Shown one piece after another: positions 1-12,124 of a stretch of DNA of 64,000 bases. This DNA is from Adiantum capillus-veneris. Lineage: Eukaryota > Streptophyta > Polypodiopsida > Polypodiales > Pteridaceae. The translations under genes were made by a program, and so were the position numbers. Under the pieces are notes generated by a model. The model did not search any database and had not been told where the DNA came from. It worked only from the letters and a program-made list of their open reading frames with translations. How positions within the stretch are numbered: position 1 is the first letter of the stretch; every line of letters starts with the position of its first letter. The stretch covers positions 89,978,721-90,042,720 of the forward strand of contig CM043956.1 in NCBI GenBank assembly GCA_014529385.2, given 5' to 3'.

Positions 1-2464
1 GGCTTTGTATGATTTGATTTGCTGTTGAAAAATCAGATCTTCTTTTTCCTTTAGCAACATGTCACCGATCTGCTTCTGAATCTGTAATTCAGCGCTTGCT
101 TGAGCTAGTTGCTGCTCCATTTCTTTTAATTTTAGCTCATTTGTTGTTGTCTGGGCCACCATCCCTGATACGAGCAGCTGCCTATGAATCTTCTTTTGCT
201 CTAGCTCTGCTTTTAGCGCTGCTATAGTGTTCACTGCTGTGGCATTGTTAGATGTGGAGACCAATGCCCTAGCAGGTTCCTAATTTTCCATTAAAGTCGT
301 CAGAGTGCCTTTGACAGTGCTATAGGAAATGCTAAGTCTTTGGAATCTTGCACTCACGTAGGCAAGCTACTATGTTGATTTTTGGACTCTTGCCGTCAGC
401 TCTTGGCACTCCTCTTTGGCGGTCATGTCTGTCCTGACGTCCACCAAATATTTGATCAGAGACTGAGCCTGCTGTCGCTCAAGGTCTCTTTCCTCCGATG
501 TGCGTTCTAGTTGCGTCCTCAGGCTCACTAACTCTTCTTGCCCTGATGCTTGCTTTTGTTGGGCTTTCTGTACCTACCTTTCCTTCTCACTCAGCACCAC
601 ATGCTGACACTGGAATTTCCGTTCTTATTCCCATAGAGTTTTCCTGTAATCAAATCCAGCCACTGCCTAGCAGGCTTCTTGGTATCCGATGGATTCTGTA
701 GGTGGTATAACTTCCTTTTGCGAGGTTGAAGGGGGAGGAGGAGAAGATTTTGGTGAGGAAGGAGGCGATTTTGGTGAGGGAGGAGGCGATTTTCTAGGCG
801 AGGGAGGGGGTGATTTGGGCGAGGGAGGAGGTGGACTTGATTCTTCTCGTACATGTCTCCTCTTGGAAGTCTCTTCTCCTTGTTGCGAAGCAGATGCTTT
901 CGCTTTTCTTTCATTTAAAATCCTGATTATTCTTTGGCGGGTGAGATCCGCCGCCCGTCGCGCTTCCAGATTCCTGTCTCTTTGGATCTTATTAAGCTGT
1001 TCCGCTTGATTTGTCTCATCAGCCGCGTCTTTCTCCTTCATTCCTTCAGTGGACTGCGAAGAAAGGTCCACTTCCGCAGCCTTCTATTCTGCTTCTAACC
1101 TTTGCTTCTCAACCCGTAGGCAAGTTGCACTTTCTATCCTTTCTTGCCTTTCCCTTTCAAATATTCTTTTTTGTTCCTGTTGTGTTTTAGCCGCCCGAGC
1201 CTGCCTGTCAGCCCGTAATTTGGTTCGTCTTTCCTCGACTCTTTTTTGAGCTTCCGCATATGCGTTTTGCAGGTCCGACTGCGGTACTGCACTTCTCTCC
1301 CCTCTTTTTCTCTCGAGCGGCTTTGTTGAGTCTTCTTCCTCGCTTTCCTCAAACACTGAAGGCACTTTGTCTTTAGAATCTTGAGATTTTCCTTCATCAT
1401 CTGTCTCCGTTTTTTCTTCATCACTCGAACTTTTATTTGTGGCCTTTGCCGAGCGCGATGATGTCGCGCCAGGGGTCGTCCTTACGGAGTGTGCAACCAG
1501 CTTAGCTTTCTGGATCAAGGCCGTTTGAGAACTGGCAGTAGCTGGCAAATCTTCGATCATTCCCAAAGCCTGGTATGCTATTCTGGTTAGCATCAGCCCT
1601 GCACTCATGTAGCTTTTGTTTTTTGCCGAGCTTTTCAAATTTGCTTCAATCAGATTGTCCAGAATGTAAGAACCGTAGTTGCAGCGAATGGTTCTATTTT
1701 CTGCTGTCGCTAGAGCCATGAATACCGCAATGTGCAGGATTGGGTCTGTGTAGCGAGGAGGCTTTTGTACTCTGAAATGCTGAGATATCAATCTCATCGG
1801 CAAATCCAGCTCTCCATAAATCATGTCACTGTATTTGTATTTATTTCCCTTTGCTTTGATGAATGCCTTCTCATTTTCTAGTGACTTTGTCTTCGCCAGC
1901 AAATCGTGTTGCCCTGGGAGGAAATGTAAAGCTTCGTTGATGATTTCCTTCGTGATCTTTACTTTCACCTTCGACTCATCCTTGTCTCTGAGCATTGCCT
2001 GCCCATCATATTGTATCGAGCTCATGAGCTCGTAGGCCCTCATGTAATCTGTTCCCCATGGCTGTAATCTGAAAAATTGCTCCAAGTTTACAGCTCGCAC
2101 TGCCTCTATTACCTCCGGCCTTTGGTGGAGATTCCATATCTCCCGTGGCATGATAGTTGTCTTTACCAAGTCACCATCCACATCCTTAAACTTCGAGATG
2201 AATATGTGGACAGGGATTTGAGCAAGTATTTCATCCGAGATGTGAGCCTTTTCATTTGTGGCGAGCTCCTCCACTTCATATGGTGCTGCCTTTCTTTCTT
2301 TTGGTGAGGCATTCTGGCCTATATCTAGCCGAGATTTTCGTGACACAGGGCTGATTTTTCTCACCTTTGATCTCGATATAATATGCATACCATCTGTGGG
2401 TCCAACCACTTGTCATTCCGGCGTCGTATGACCATTTGATGCGATTTTGGCGAAATGTAGTCAT
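1..2464 (-). pseudogene. Degenerate retroelement gag-like / plant transposon ORF with coiled-coil tail
   Basis: One minus-strand coding region with breaks, running off the left edge. The first 50 or so codons (from 2464) are in one frame. The rest (2409 down to 1) is in another, so there is a frameshift near 2350. In the long frame there is an amber codon at 1084-1086, another at 667-669 and further stops below. The N-terminal half is globular, with stretches such as PREIWNLHQRPEVIEA and KVKITKEIINEALHFLPG that resemble the plant transposon-protein domains found in large retroelement gag regions. After about residue 300 it is Ser/Glu/Asp-rich. It then becomes a charged coiled coil (ERKRGERS, QKRVEERRTKLRADRQAR), a Pro-Ser-Lys repeat (SPPPSPRKSPPPSPKS) and a second Gln/Glu coiled coil that continues to base 1. 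Several apparent starts are GTG, so the true start is unknown. The domain resemblance is inference; the frame breaks are seen directly. Confidence 0.5.
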
Positions 2465-2700
2465 GATTATTAAGGCTGAAATTTGACATCTTCAGATTAG
2501 CCTCATATCTTCCATGCTTGATAACCTTATCATGATACTTCGGCGTTTGCTTCCAGAATTTGATTCCGACACTTGTGAACGAGATTTTTTAATTTTTGAT
2601 GTTTTATTAACGAAAATCAAACAAAATAAATTGGAAATACTTATTAACTCTGATTGAGGACACTCTTTACAAGAGGGGAAAAGACAATCAATTGAGAATG
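2465..2700. other. Unassigned AT-rich stretch between two oppositely oriented retroelement pieces
   Basis: No convincing ORF or repeat was seen. It separates the minus-strand gag-like frame from the plus-strand integrase frame and could be a leftover LTR or leader from either. I see no paired terminal sequence that would settle this. Confidence 0.3.
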
Positions 2701-4669
2701 TGAGCGACTGAAGAGGAATACATTCCTATCTTAGAGCAAGCACACGGTGGACAAGCTGGTGGACATTTGTCAGCTGACAAAATGGCCAAAGCAATTCTTA
2801 TTTTGTAGGCATATGGTGGCCGACACTATTCATGGACGCTGAAGAGTTCGTGAAACAATGTGACGATTGCCGAAAAACAAAAATTCCAAGAGCGCGAGAT
2901 GATATGCCCTTAAGGCCAATGATGGGGGCAAGAGCGTTTCCGAAATGGGGAATAGATTTTGTAGGACCAATAGCGCCTCCGGGATATAAAACGCACGCTC
3001 AATACATTATTGTGGCAACAGATTATCTAACAAAATGGGTGGAAGCTAAAGCAACAGCCAGAAATGATGCAAAAACGACAGCACAGTTTTTGAATGAGAA
3101 CATTTTCACCAGATATGGCTTACCAATTGAGCTCGTCAGCGATAGAGGCACTCACTTCATCAATGAGGTGATCGAATTCCTATCGACGAATTCATGGTAA
3201 TTCACAGGAAGTCCGCCCCCTATCACCCACAAGCGAATGGCCAAGCAGAAAGTACGAATAAAATTTTGGTGACAATTCTCACCAAAATTATCGGCGAATT
3301 GAGAGCTGACTGGGATCAAAAGCTGCACTCAGCTTTATGGGCATATAGAGTAGCTTACAAAACATCGATCGGAACGACTCCGTTCAACCTAGTTTATGGA
3401 ATTCAAGTGATTTTGCCACTTGAATTCCTTATTCCCACACTTCGAGTTGCTAAACAATTAGAATGGACAGGCCATGAATTATCCAATCAGGTAGATGTCA
3501 TGGAAAAATTGGATGAAACTAGATTGAGAGCCGTTGCATCAATCTACGCGCAAAAACGAAACATGAAATCATTTTTTGATCAACATGTTATCAACAAGTA
3601 ATTTGCTACTGGAGATTATGTCTTAATGTATACCCTGAAACAACATTCCCGGAAACTCAAAAAGCGAGGAAATGGACCCTATGTGATTCATGACATATCA
3701 TCTAGCGGTGCCATCAAAGTTGCGACATTAGAGGGAGAGGAAATGCCTAACTGGATTAGTGGTTGCAGACTAAAGAAATACAACATACCACTAACCACAG
3801 AGATGCTTGCCAAAATACACACTGCGAAGGAGCGCAAGAACAAAGCAAAGGAAACAAAAGCTCAAGCGCAAGAGGAGGCCAAAGTCAGGATTTTAAAAAG
3901 AAAACAAACCTTACAACAACAAAGACTTCCTCCACCAGCAGACACGGTTCAAATTCCTTTGTCTATAATTCAAACCGATGAGCAATGGGAAACAGGAATC
4001 GATGTTCGCATCAATGTCAGACTCCTGCATGGCAGATATCAGTGAGCATTGACTGACACAGGAGCAAGAGTCAATGTGGTCAACTTCTCCACTTACAGAA
4101 TGCTTACAGATGAACACCTCGTGCAATCCACACGTGATCTACAAGCAGCAAACGGTGCAACAATGCCAACATTGGGGATAGTAAACTTACCAATCAATCT
4201 TGATGGAAATAGTTAATTTTATGTAATTAAAGACGGAGAAATCAGAGAATCAATATGCTTGGGAGTTCCATGGATGAGAACGTACAATGCAGTCACTGAA
4301 TGGTCAGAACTTGCGCTAAGGTACACACACGACTCTAACGTGTACATGACTCCATTCGCCAAAACAGATCAATCGTGACCTAGTATCCCCATCAACAATA
4401 AGCAACCGGAGAACCATCCAAAAACAACACAAAAGGTTATTCGGAAAGTATGGATAAAGAAAACATTGTTGACCAAAAAACCAAGCAAGATATGGCTGCC
4501 TAAGGACAAACTCCAGACGGAAGAAGCACCATTTCAAAGACCTACAGAAGTCACTCCAAAGTGGAAATGGCAACCAAAACTGGAGAACACTAAAGTGTCA
4601 ACGACAGAGCTCGAAAGGCAACTCAAAACAAGAAGCGTCAATCTCCCAAATGGCCCTGGAAACCGGTGA
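2701..4669 (+). pseudogene. Ty3/gypsy pol fragment: integrase followed by retropepsin-like segment
   Basis: 5'-truncated pol remnant. An HHCC zinc-binding region is visible at about 2730-2875 (HGG..GGH, then CDDC). The integrase core follows: KWGIDFVGP with the first Asp, LVSDRGTHF with the second, and YHPQANGQAE with the catalytic Glu. A frameshift lies between the second and third acidic residues (about 3190-3200). The frame then runs to a stop at 3599-3601 and continues in frame 2 from 3602 (GDYVLMYTLK, a GPY-like module), through a Lys/Gln-rich linker, to a retropepsin-like segment from about 3990. In-frame stops occur at 4043-4045, about 4215 and about 4377. A basic, Trp/Lys/Pro-rich tail runs to the stop at 4669. 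Reverse transcriptase and RNase H are absent on the left. It is a dead copy; the protease after integrase is the odd feature. Confidence 0.75.
3990..4330 (+). pseudogene. Retropepsin-like domain downstream of integrase
   Basis: In the same reading frame as the integrase C-terminus there is IDVRINVRLLHGRY, a stop, then ALTDTGARVNVV, which matches the D-T-G-A active-site loop of retroviral-type aspartic proteases. Further on are NGATMPTLG and LGVPWMRTYNAV, which match the flap region and the hydrophobic-G-x-P-W end of plant retropepsins. Two stops interrupt it. In normal Ty3/gypsy elements protease precedes RT; here no RT follows, and a polypurine tract comes about 650 bp later. The motif match is seen directly. 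Whether the segment was ever an active second protease is unknown. Confidence 0.6.
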
Positions 4670-4993
4670 AACTAAAGCAAGATCTGTACAGATGCAACAA
4701 ACCACATATAAATGGGTTCCAAAAATACTTGCCGTCACAACACCAACAATCAGGGAAAGAGCAATTCAACTACAATCTCTCCTGTTCCATAAACATCTAC
4801 CCTCGCCAGCAAAATCCATTGAAAACAACTTTCATTCCCTGCATCTTGGACAACATATTGTTACCCAATGCATTGTCTCAAACATCAGGGTAGGGACACA
4901 TTACACAGCCATGCATAGACAGAGATTCCGAAACCCATGCACATGCACCCAACCTTCGTCCGGGACGACTCACACAAGGAAGGGGGGAGTAAT
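4650..4993 (+). other. 3' end of the integrase/protease element, with polypurine tract
   Basis: After the pol frame there is a short low-complexity frame without recognisable domains, then a purine run at 4976-4989 (AAGGAAGGGGGGAG) directly before TGATGAATC. This is the expected layout of a polypurine tract next to the start of a 3' LTR. Confidence 0.5.
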
Positions 4994-5248
4994 TGATGAA
5001 TCTAGCAACAGTCACAGCCATTAAGGGGTCCAATGTATATATATGTACATAATGTGTGTGTTTTTTTTTATTATTTAGAGTTCAGTTTCGAACATATTCT
5101 ATCAAAACCTGGCAATTTTAGCGTTTTTGTATCATCCGACCAACATAATAATGAGTTGTAATGACAAAATCTGGAGCATTGGGATGCTTCTAGAGAAAAT
5201 ATGTGCTTAGGGGTGAGTATAATAATTTTGGCCAAATTTTGTCAGTTT
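4994..5248 (+). mobile_element. Truncated 3' LTR fragment of the integrase/protease element
   Basis: It begins with TG right after the purine tract and contains a TATATATA-rich stretch at about 5035-5050. It has no ORF. It stops where similarity to the leader of the copy A family begins (about 5249). No partner LTR is in the window, so the boundaries are tentative. Confidence 0.4.
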
Positions 5249-7682
5249 TAAGAATTAGGTCATGCATAGACCATGGATAATAGCCCAGGAATACAGGTTT
5301 TTCCCTTTCATTTCACTCCACACATTAGAGTAAACATTGCAATTAGTAGAAAAATCCATTTTCAACAACGTATGGTGTTCATGTTTGGTGCCCAAAGAGT
5401 AGGAGAAATTCTCGCGTCACCAAACTCTGTCATTCTACCTCTTATTGATTATCATAGGTCATTTGATGTGAATATTTTTATTTTGTTGTAGAATAGATTG
5501 CAATTTAGAAAATATTATTTTGTAAATCTTTTAAAGAAAGAAAAAACAAAAACGCGTCACTTTGAAATCAATTCAATGGAGAGCCAACGTCAAATGTCTG
5601 GATATCCTCTTTTCTTTGGAGAGCCTGGAGAGGATGCAGAATTATTTCTAGCGAGTTTCAAGATGTCTTGCCGTATCAAGAGGATAGTAACTGATCAAGA
5701 ACGTGTAGAAATGTTTGAGGTGGTCCTTAGGAAAGATGCTAGCACTTGGTTTGACTCTTTGCCTGAGGAAGTTAAAGGGAATTACAGGGAAGTTTTGAAT
5801 CGTTTCAAGAAATACTTCTTTGATCCCCAAAACACTCAGAAATTATGGCAAGACATTGTTTCTCATAAGCAAAAAGACTTAGATGACTACTACTTGTACA
5901 AGCAATAGTTCCTACGTCTTTGGGCTCTATGCATACGAAATGTTGCTAACCCTGGTGATGGTGCAGAATTTCTAAAGAAGGAGAGGTTCATAGCCAGACT
6001 CTTTCCTGACCTTAAGGTAAAAGTTGAGGCGGGTGCACCTGCTACCTTTGATGCAGCTAAAACTAGGGCTGCTGATAAATATAGGAAACTCAAGTGCTTA
6101 AGGGGGGAGGTTCTAATATAAGTTCTTAGACCCAAAGGTAAGTCACAAGCATCAACATCTAAGGAGCTTCCTGAGGTAACGGCAGAAGTCATTGAGAAGT
6201 TAAATGAATCTTTAAGCAGCTTGTCAATTCACCTTGCACAAGCCGTAGGTCCAAAGGGACAAGCAAAGAAGTCTGAAGAGATAGACCCACGACCTAGGAG
6301 AGTCTTGCAATGTTGTAATTGCGGTGAGTCTGGACATGGGATGTATAATTGTCCTTGCCCCGTGGGGAGCCAGGGAGACCTAACTTGAATTACCCAATGA
6401 TGAATGCAGGTGAAGGAACTAGTCAGCAACCACGGCTTATACAAAGGCCAAATGGAGCAAGACCACCTCCACAAGGAGTGGAAGGAGTTCCACCTTTGCC
6501 AGACCCAAACGTGCATGTGGTAGAGGTGACAAATTCAAGAGAGGTTGACATGGAAGCAAATGGCATTAAGCGTGGCCGAGGGAAAGGTAAGGAGAAAGAA
6601 GGAGTTACATCACAAAGTGACCATGGATGAGAAAAGAAGGCAAAGGAGAGCAAGGAAGCCAAGAGGACTCGACGTCGTATCAACCTCCAAGACTTTCCTC
6701 TTGGACATGGAATGGCTCCATACAACCTGTTGGAAGACATGAGAGGTAAGGGTCCTGATATCTCATGGCCTCAATTTCTTGCATTATGTCCACAAGTTAG
6801 GAGGGATTTAACAAGGGCAGTTAGCACTAGGAGAAAGGTAAAAGAGAGTGTGCCTGTTGTAAAAATTGCACAAGCTGAAATGAATTAGGACATTACACCT
6901 GTGCTAGATTGTTACATAAAAGGGAGATTGGTTAGGAAAGGTCTAGTGGATGGGGGTGCACAAATTTGCATCATGACAGAGGGACTCATGCAAAAACTAG
7001 GCATGCACATCCATGAGACACCTGAAATTAAGGTCAAGATGGCAAACAATAGCAAGGCTAGGTGCGTAGGCATTTGTAAAAATGTTTTTGTGGAGGCCTT
7101 TGGCATTAAGAAGGCAGTGGATTTCTATGTCATGTCTACCAAAGGAAATGGTTACCCATTTATCATAGGGAGACCATGGCTAATGAAAATGCGAGCTTTG
7201 CAGGATTGGGAGAGTGGAAAGCTAATTTGCAAGAAAGACAATCATAAGAAGGTTGTCTTTGACATGAAGGAGCAACTCCAAGAGGAGCTCCATGAAGAAT
7301 CATCTCAAAGTGAGACGGAAGAAGGTTGGACCGATAACACTTCAGAAGAAGAAAGCAGCGGCAGCATTACTGAAGAGGAGTCTTCCATCAAAGTCATGGG
7401 GGTAAGGTTTAAGCCAACCAACCAAGAGACCTCTTGTCAAGGTTTGGAGGAGGTAGGTTCCCAAGAGAACCAAAAAGTGGAAGATGAAAGAATGCTAGAA
7501 GGTATGCTATCTACAACACTTACAAAGGATGAAAGAGAGGAATTCAAATGTGTGCTAAGGAAATTTCCTAGGCTTTTTGCTAAAGACTACACCAATGTGC
7601 GTGGAGTAGATGCTGTTGAACACAAAATTGAGTTGAAGCCAGAGGCCACACCTAAGGCTCAGAAACTACGAAGGCTAGGAGT

Positions 7683-8907
7683 CATTAGAAAATTTCGTAG
7701 GTCATTTGGAGGGCCTTGTAAGAAATTGTATTTCTCTCTCTAGAAACTTTTTATAAAATGCACTTGCACCTTGTGAGTACGTCCAAAAGGACAACCAGAC
7801 ACTCTAAAAAGTAGATTTATATTCCCAATCATCCTTGAAAACGGTCACTTTTTTATTTAATGCGAGCGTCTTTTTCAGGAGGCAAGTGTGATGCATTCAA
7901 TGCAGCTAACGTCATCACTAAAAGTTGAAAAGTCACAAACTATCAAATAGTGATAGATTTTGAGGCTTTTGACACCACCAATGCGTCCGGAACGCCAAAA
8001 TACCCTAAAAATGAATGTCTACTTGCCTCATTCCGACAACCGGAGAGGCACAAAATGTCAAAAAACCCCAAAAAATGGACTTTTTACTTAAGGCGCGCGA
8101 GGAGGCATTTCTAAATTCTAGAATGCCCCTCTGCGCGCCGTTAGTACAAAGGTCCTTTTAGTGATTTTTGGACACTTATCTTTCCAGAAAGCCCCTTTTT
8201 AGAGGTTTTTGGACATTTTCCTCTCAAAAAGCTCCCTAAAAAGAGGAAAAAGGGGCTTTTTACTAACTGCGTGCGAGGAGGCATTCCAAAATTCTAGAAT
8301 GCCCCTCTGTGCGTCATTAGTACAAAGCTCTTTTTAGTGATTTTTGGACACTTATCTTTCCAGAAAGCCCCTTTTTAGAGGTTTTTGGACATTTTCCTCT
8401 CAAAAAACTCCCTAAAAAGAGGAAAAAGGGGCTTTTTACTAACGACACGCGAGGAGGCATTACAAAATTTTGGAATGGCCCCTCGCGCGCCGTTAGTAAA
8501 ATGTTTCTTTAGGGCTTTTTGACATTTTTTTGCCTCTTTCGATGTCTGAGCGAGGCAATTGGACATTCATTTCTAGGAGATATGTGCGTTCCGGACGCAT
8601 TGACAATATCAAAAGTTTCAAAATCTTCCACCACTTGATAGTTTTGTGACTTTTTGAGTTCTAGTGATGACGTAGCCCGTATCAAATGCACCGCATCTAC
8701 CTTCTGAAAAAGGTGCTCGCATTAAATGAAAGAGAGTGCTCGTCTTCAAGGACCACTAGATTATTAAATGAGGAGAGGGACACCTTTTATATTTTTGTTA
8801 ATATCAATCTATTTTTCTACGTAACGTAGGCTCTTCTCTCATTGGAGGAGCTTATTTTCCTCTCTCTTCCAAAAGGCCCTCCAAAAGACCTCCGAAATCT
8901 CCTAATG
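7683..8907. mobile_element. Foldback / long-TIR DNA element inserted in copy A pol
   Basis: It splits the pol frame exactly where copies B and C are continuous. The ends are inverted: CATTAGAAAATTTCGTAGG on the left, and the complement of the right end reads CATTAGGAGATTTCGGAGG. The inverted similarity continues inward for about 400 bp per arm (left 7683-8080, right 8510-8907), for example TTTAATGCGAGC and AATGCGTCCGGAACGC in both arms. The middle is filled by 176-bp tandem repeats. There is no ORF of note, so it is non-autonomous. A 3-bp CAT repeat flanks it if the ends are taken as TAG..ATG; a longer target duplication is not seen. A Mutator-like or foldback origin is inference. Confidence 0.8.
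8099..8515. repeat. 176-bp tandem repeat inside the foldback element
   Basis: The motif GAGGAGGCATT starts at 8099, 8275 and 8451, giving two full 176-bp units and a partial third. Each unit contains a near-palindrome around TTCTAGAA flanked by GAGGAGGCATT and AATGCCCCTC, and a purine/pyrimidine mirror (CCTAAAAAGAGGAAAAAGGGG). Confidence 0.85.
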
Positions 8908-11652
8908 CATCAAGGAGCAGGCTTTACTCAAGGAGGTAAGAAAGCTTCTAGCAGCAGGTTTCATTTATCCAGTGGAGAATTCAGAGTGGGTCTCTCCCGT
9001 TGTTGTCACTCCTAAGAAAAACGGAAAGTGGAGGGTGTGTGTGGATTACCGTCCACTCAATGAGGCAACAAAAAGAGATCACTTTCCCCTCCCATTTCAG
9101 GATGAGATACTAAATGAGGTAGCTGGTCATGAGAAGTACACTGTGTGTGATGGCTACTCAAGCTACTTTCAAATAGGTATCGCATTGGAAGATCAATTGA
9201 AAACAACCTTTATCACTCCTTGGGGTTGTTATGCTTTTAGAGTCATGCCATTTGGTCTGACAAATGCTCCTGCAACATTCCAACGTTTCATGAACATGGT
9301 GTTTCAAGCATTCTTTGGAAAGTCAATTAGGGTGTTCATTGATGATTTTTGCATTTATAGCTCAAAATCATTGCATCTACAAAGGGTAGAAGAAGGTTTA
9401 AAGAAGCTCTACGACATGGGAGGTCAACTCAACCCCGACAAGTGCCACATAGGTGAGGATGAAGTGATCTTGCTCGGTCACAAGGTTTCCTATAAAGACA
9501 TTGAGGTGGATCCTTCAAAGGCAAAGGCTCTTATTGAGATCCCATCACCGAAGAGTCTTAAGGAGGTCATCTCTTTCATTCAGAAGGTGAAGTATATGTC
9601 ACGCTTCATTCACTTAGCCTCGAAGTTGCTTCATCCTTTGCAAAAGTTGACACAACAAGTAGAATTTGCATGGTCTGATGAGCTTGAAGAGTATTTCTGT
9701 AACATTAAATTCATTTTGTCAGAGCTACCAACACTCATGCCTCCTTGTTGGGAGTACACATTATTTGTTAGCTCTAGTGTTGGAAGGGAAACAATTGGTG
9801 CTGTGTTGCTACAACAAGATCCCCATAGTACAAGGATGCGACCCATCTACTTTTCTAGAAGGGTCATGAATGCTTTGGAGAGAGACTACACAGAAGCAGA
9901 ACTCATGATGCTTTCTCTCATGTTTGCGGTGAGAAAGTTTAGATCCTACCTGCTACCAAAACCTTTTGTAATTCTCACTACAGAAAATTTGTTCCCTTGG
10001 GTGTCATCTCAAATGAATCTTAGTACTAGGATCTCAAAGTGGATTATGGAGTTGCAAGAGTTCCAATACTCTTTCAAGGTAGAAGATAGTGTGCGTGTAG
10101 AATTGGCAGGGATTCTCACTTATAGGGTACATGAGAAGGAAATTAAGGTGCCTCAAGTAAAGACCCTACCATTGCCACCACCAAAAAGTATTCCCAATGC
10201 TTTTACCTTGTTCTTTGATGGAGCTTTTCGACGAGCCACAGGGAAAGCAGGGGGAGGGCTAGTGTTGCTCAACCCAAGTGGAGAGGTGGTCATGAAAGAG
10301 AAGGTCAATCTACCAGGTTCAACTAGCAACAATGAAGTAGAATACGACACACTACTTCATGGTTTGAAGATGTGCATTGGCCAAAGGATAAAACGTCTCA
10401 TGGTAAAGGGAGATGCACTTCTCATTGTTAAACATATTTTAGGCATTTGGGCATGCAAGAATGAAAGCTTAAGGACAAAATTTCATGCCATTCGTAAGAT
10501 GTTTAATCAGTTTGAAGAAGTGCAACTATATCATATTCCGAGGAAACAAAATGAAGATGCCGATTTACTTGCATAACAAGCAGTTACATGTGTTGAGAGA
10601 GATGTGCACGTCATCATGGTGGCAGCAGCTGTCAAGCAACCGAGATACCAGGGATTGGAGTCATTGGCTCCCATTATTGGCTACATTTTGGAGGGTGAGT
10701 TTCCACAAGACTTCACGAAGGCTCAGAAGAGGAGACTCATGAAGAAGGCAAGTTTCTATCTCTTCCTAGAAGGCTCCCTCTATCAAAAAGGGAAGGATCA
10801 AGTGTGCAGAAGAGTACCAACTATCGAGGAAATTCCAGCCATTCTAAAAGGTTTGCATGAAGAGGCATGTGGTGGTCATTTTTCCCAAGAATCAACTGTG
10901 AAGAAGATTTTTCTTGTGGGGTATGTTTGGCCAAGCTTGCATGTGGATGTTCAACATTGGTGTAAAAGCTGTCACAATTGTCAGATAAATGGAAATAGAA
11001 GGTTGGTGCATGGCCCGAGGCAAATAGTTCTTGCAAATGGACCCTTTGAAAAGTGGGGCATTGATGCTATGGGTCCTCTGCCTAGGACAAAAAATGGTAA
11101 ACTTTACATTCTAGTGGCTGTAGACTATATGACTAGGTGGGTGGAAGCTCAAAGCGTGGCAAGAGTGAATGAGAGGACAGTTAGCAAGTTTGTGTACAAT
11201 CACATTTGTTGCAGATTTTGCACACCTTTGGAGATTGTTTCTGATAATGGTCCAGGGTTTAGGAAGGGCTTGCTCACAGAAGTTTGTGAAGAGCTTCACA
11301 TTCTACATCGTCATAGCACACCATACTACCCACAGTCAAATGGTTTGGTGGAGAAGGCTAATGGTGTCATTGCAGGAATCATTAGAAAGATGGTGCAAAA
11401 CAAGACAAAATTATGGGATAACTTCTTGGATGGTGCCTTGTGGGCATATCGAACCACATATAGGGAAGCCACGGAGTTCACACCATTTCACTTGGTCTAT
11501 GGTCAAGAGGCTCTGCAGCCTATCGAGCTCAACATTCCAACAATGAGACTTCATGGCAAAGGAGCACAAGATGATCAAGAGGTATGGATGGATCGACTTC
11601 TTGCGTTAGTGGAGCTTGAGTGGAAAAGAGAAGCAACACATGAGTGCTACAA

Positions 11653-11725
11653 GAGGAAAGCCACACAAGCGAAAGAAACGCACGACAAGAAACTGAAGGA
11701 AAGCCACACAAGCGAAAGAAACGCA
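11653..11725 (+). repeat. 44-bp tandem duplication in copy A integrase tail
   Basis: The sequence beginning AGGAAAGCCACACAAGCG at 11653 recurs at 11697. The 44-nt offset is not a multiple of three, so it breaks the reading frame relative to copies B and C, which carry a single copy. Confidence 0.8.
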
Positions 11726-12124
11726 TCAAGGAAGGAGAGCTTGTGCTAAGGTATGACAATCGACTTGACAATCGTTTTGATGCCAAGTTTGAAACTAGAT
11801 GGCAAGGGCCATACATAGTCAAGAAGGCTTTCAATTCTAATTACTATCAGCTTATGGACTTGAATGGTAAAGAGCACTCAAGGAAGGTAAACGGGTATCA
11901 CTCGAAGCCCTATTTGAGTCGCCTTCTACCAAAGGATCTACCAAAGATCTGTCCAAAGGCTGCTGTCTCATGTAAGTATTGTTACATGAAGCATGAGTGT
12001 AACTCCAGCCAAAATTCTGAGGGGCCAAACAATGAAGATCTCGTCGAGGACTCTGAAGCACTCTCTTTGGAAAAGATGCTCTATGATAGTACATGAATAT
12101 ACCATCATCCTGGGGGAGGGATAA

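Larger units (their letters stand above)
5249..12124 (+). pseudogene. Copy A: decayed Tat-like Ty3/gypsy gag-pol (plus strand)
   Basis: Collinear with the intact 1759-codon gag-pol of copies B and C. The gag start codon is at 5576. The zinc knuckle near 6313-6354 reads CCNCGESGHGMYNC (canonical CX2CX4HX4C). The protease loop VDGGAQICIM is near 6945, the RT motifs RVCVDYRPLN and FIDDF lie at about 9030-9350, and the second RNase H starts at FFDGAF near 10214. The integrase HHCC, D, D and E motifs lie at about 10855-11360. Breaks: stop at 5906-5908, stop near 6120, frameshift near 6355, stop near 6628, stop near 6886, a 1.2-kb insertion at 7683-8907, a stop near 10575, and a 44-bp duplication at 11653-11725 that shifts frame. 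There is no 5' LTR: similarity to the family leader stops near 5249. The purine tract GGGGGAGGGA lies just before the 3' LTR. Clearly non-functional. Confidence 0.9.

Noticed and set aside
689-1009. Gly/Glu-rich plus-strand ORF
   Set aside because: It is the antisense shadow of the Pro-Ser-Lys repeat of the minus-strand gag-like frame.
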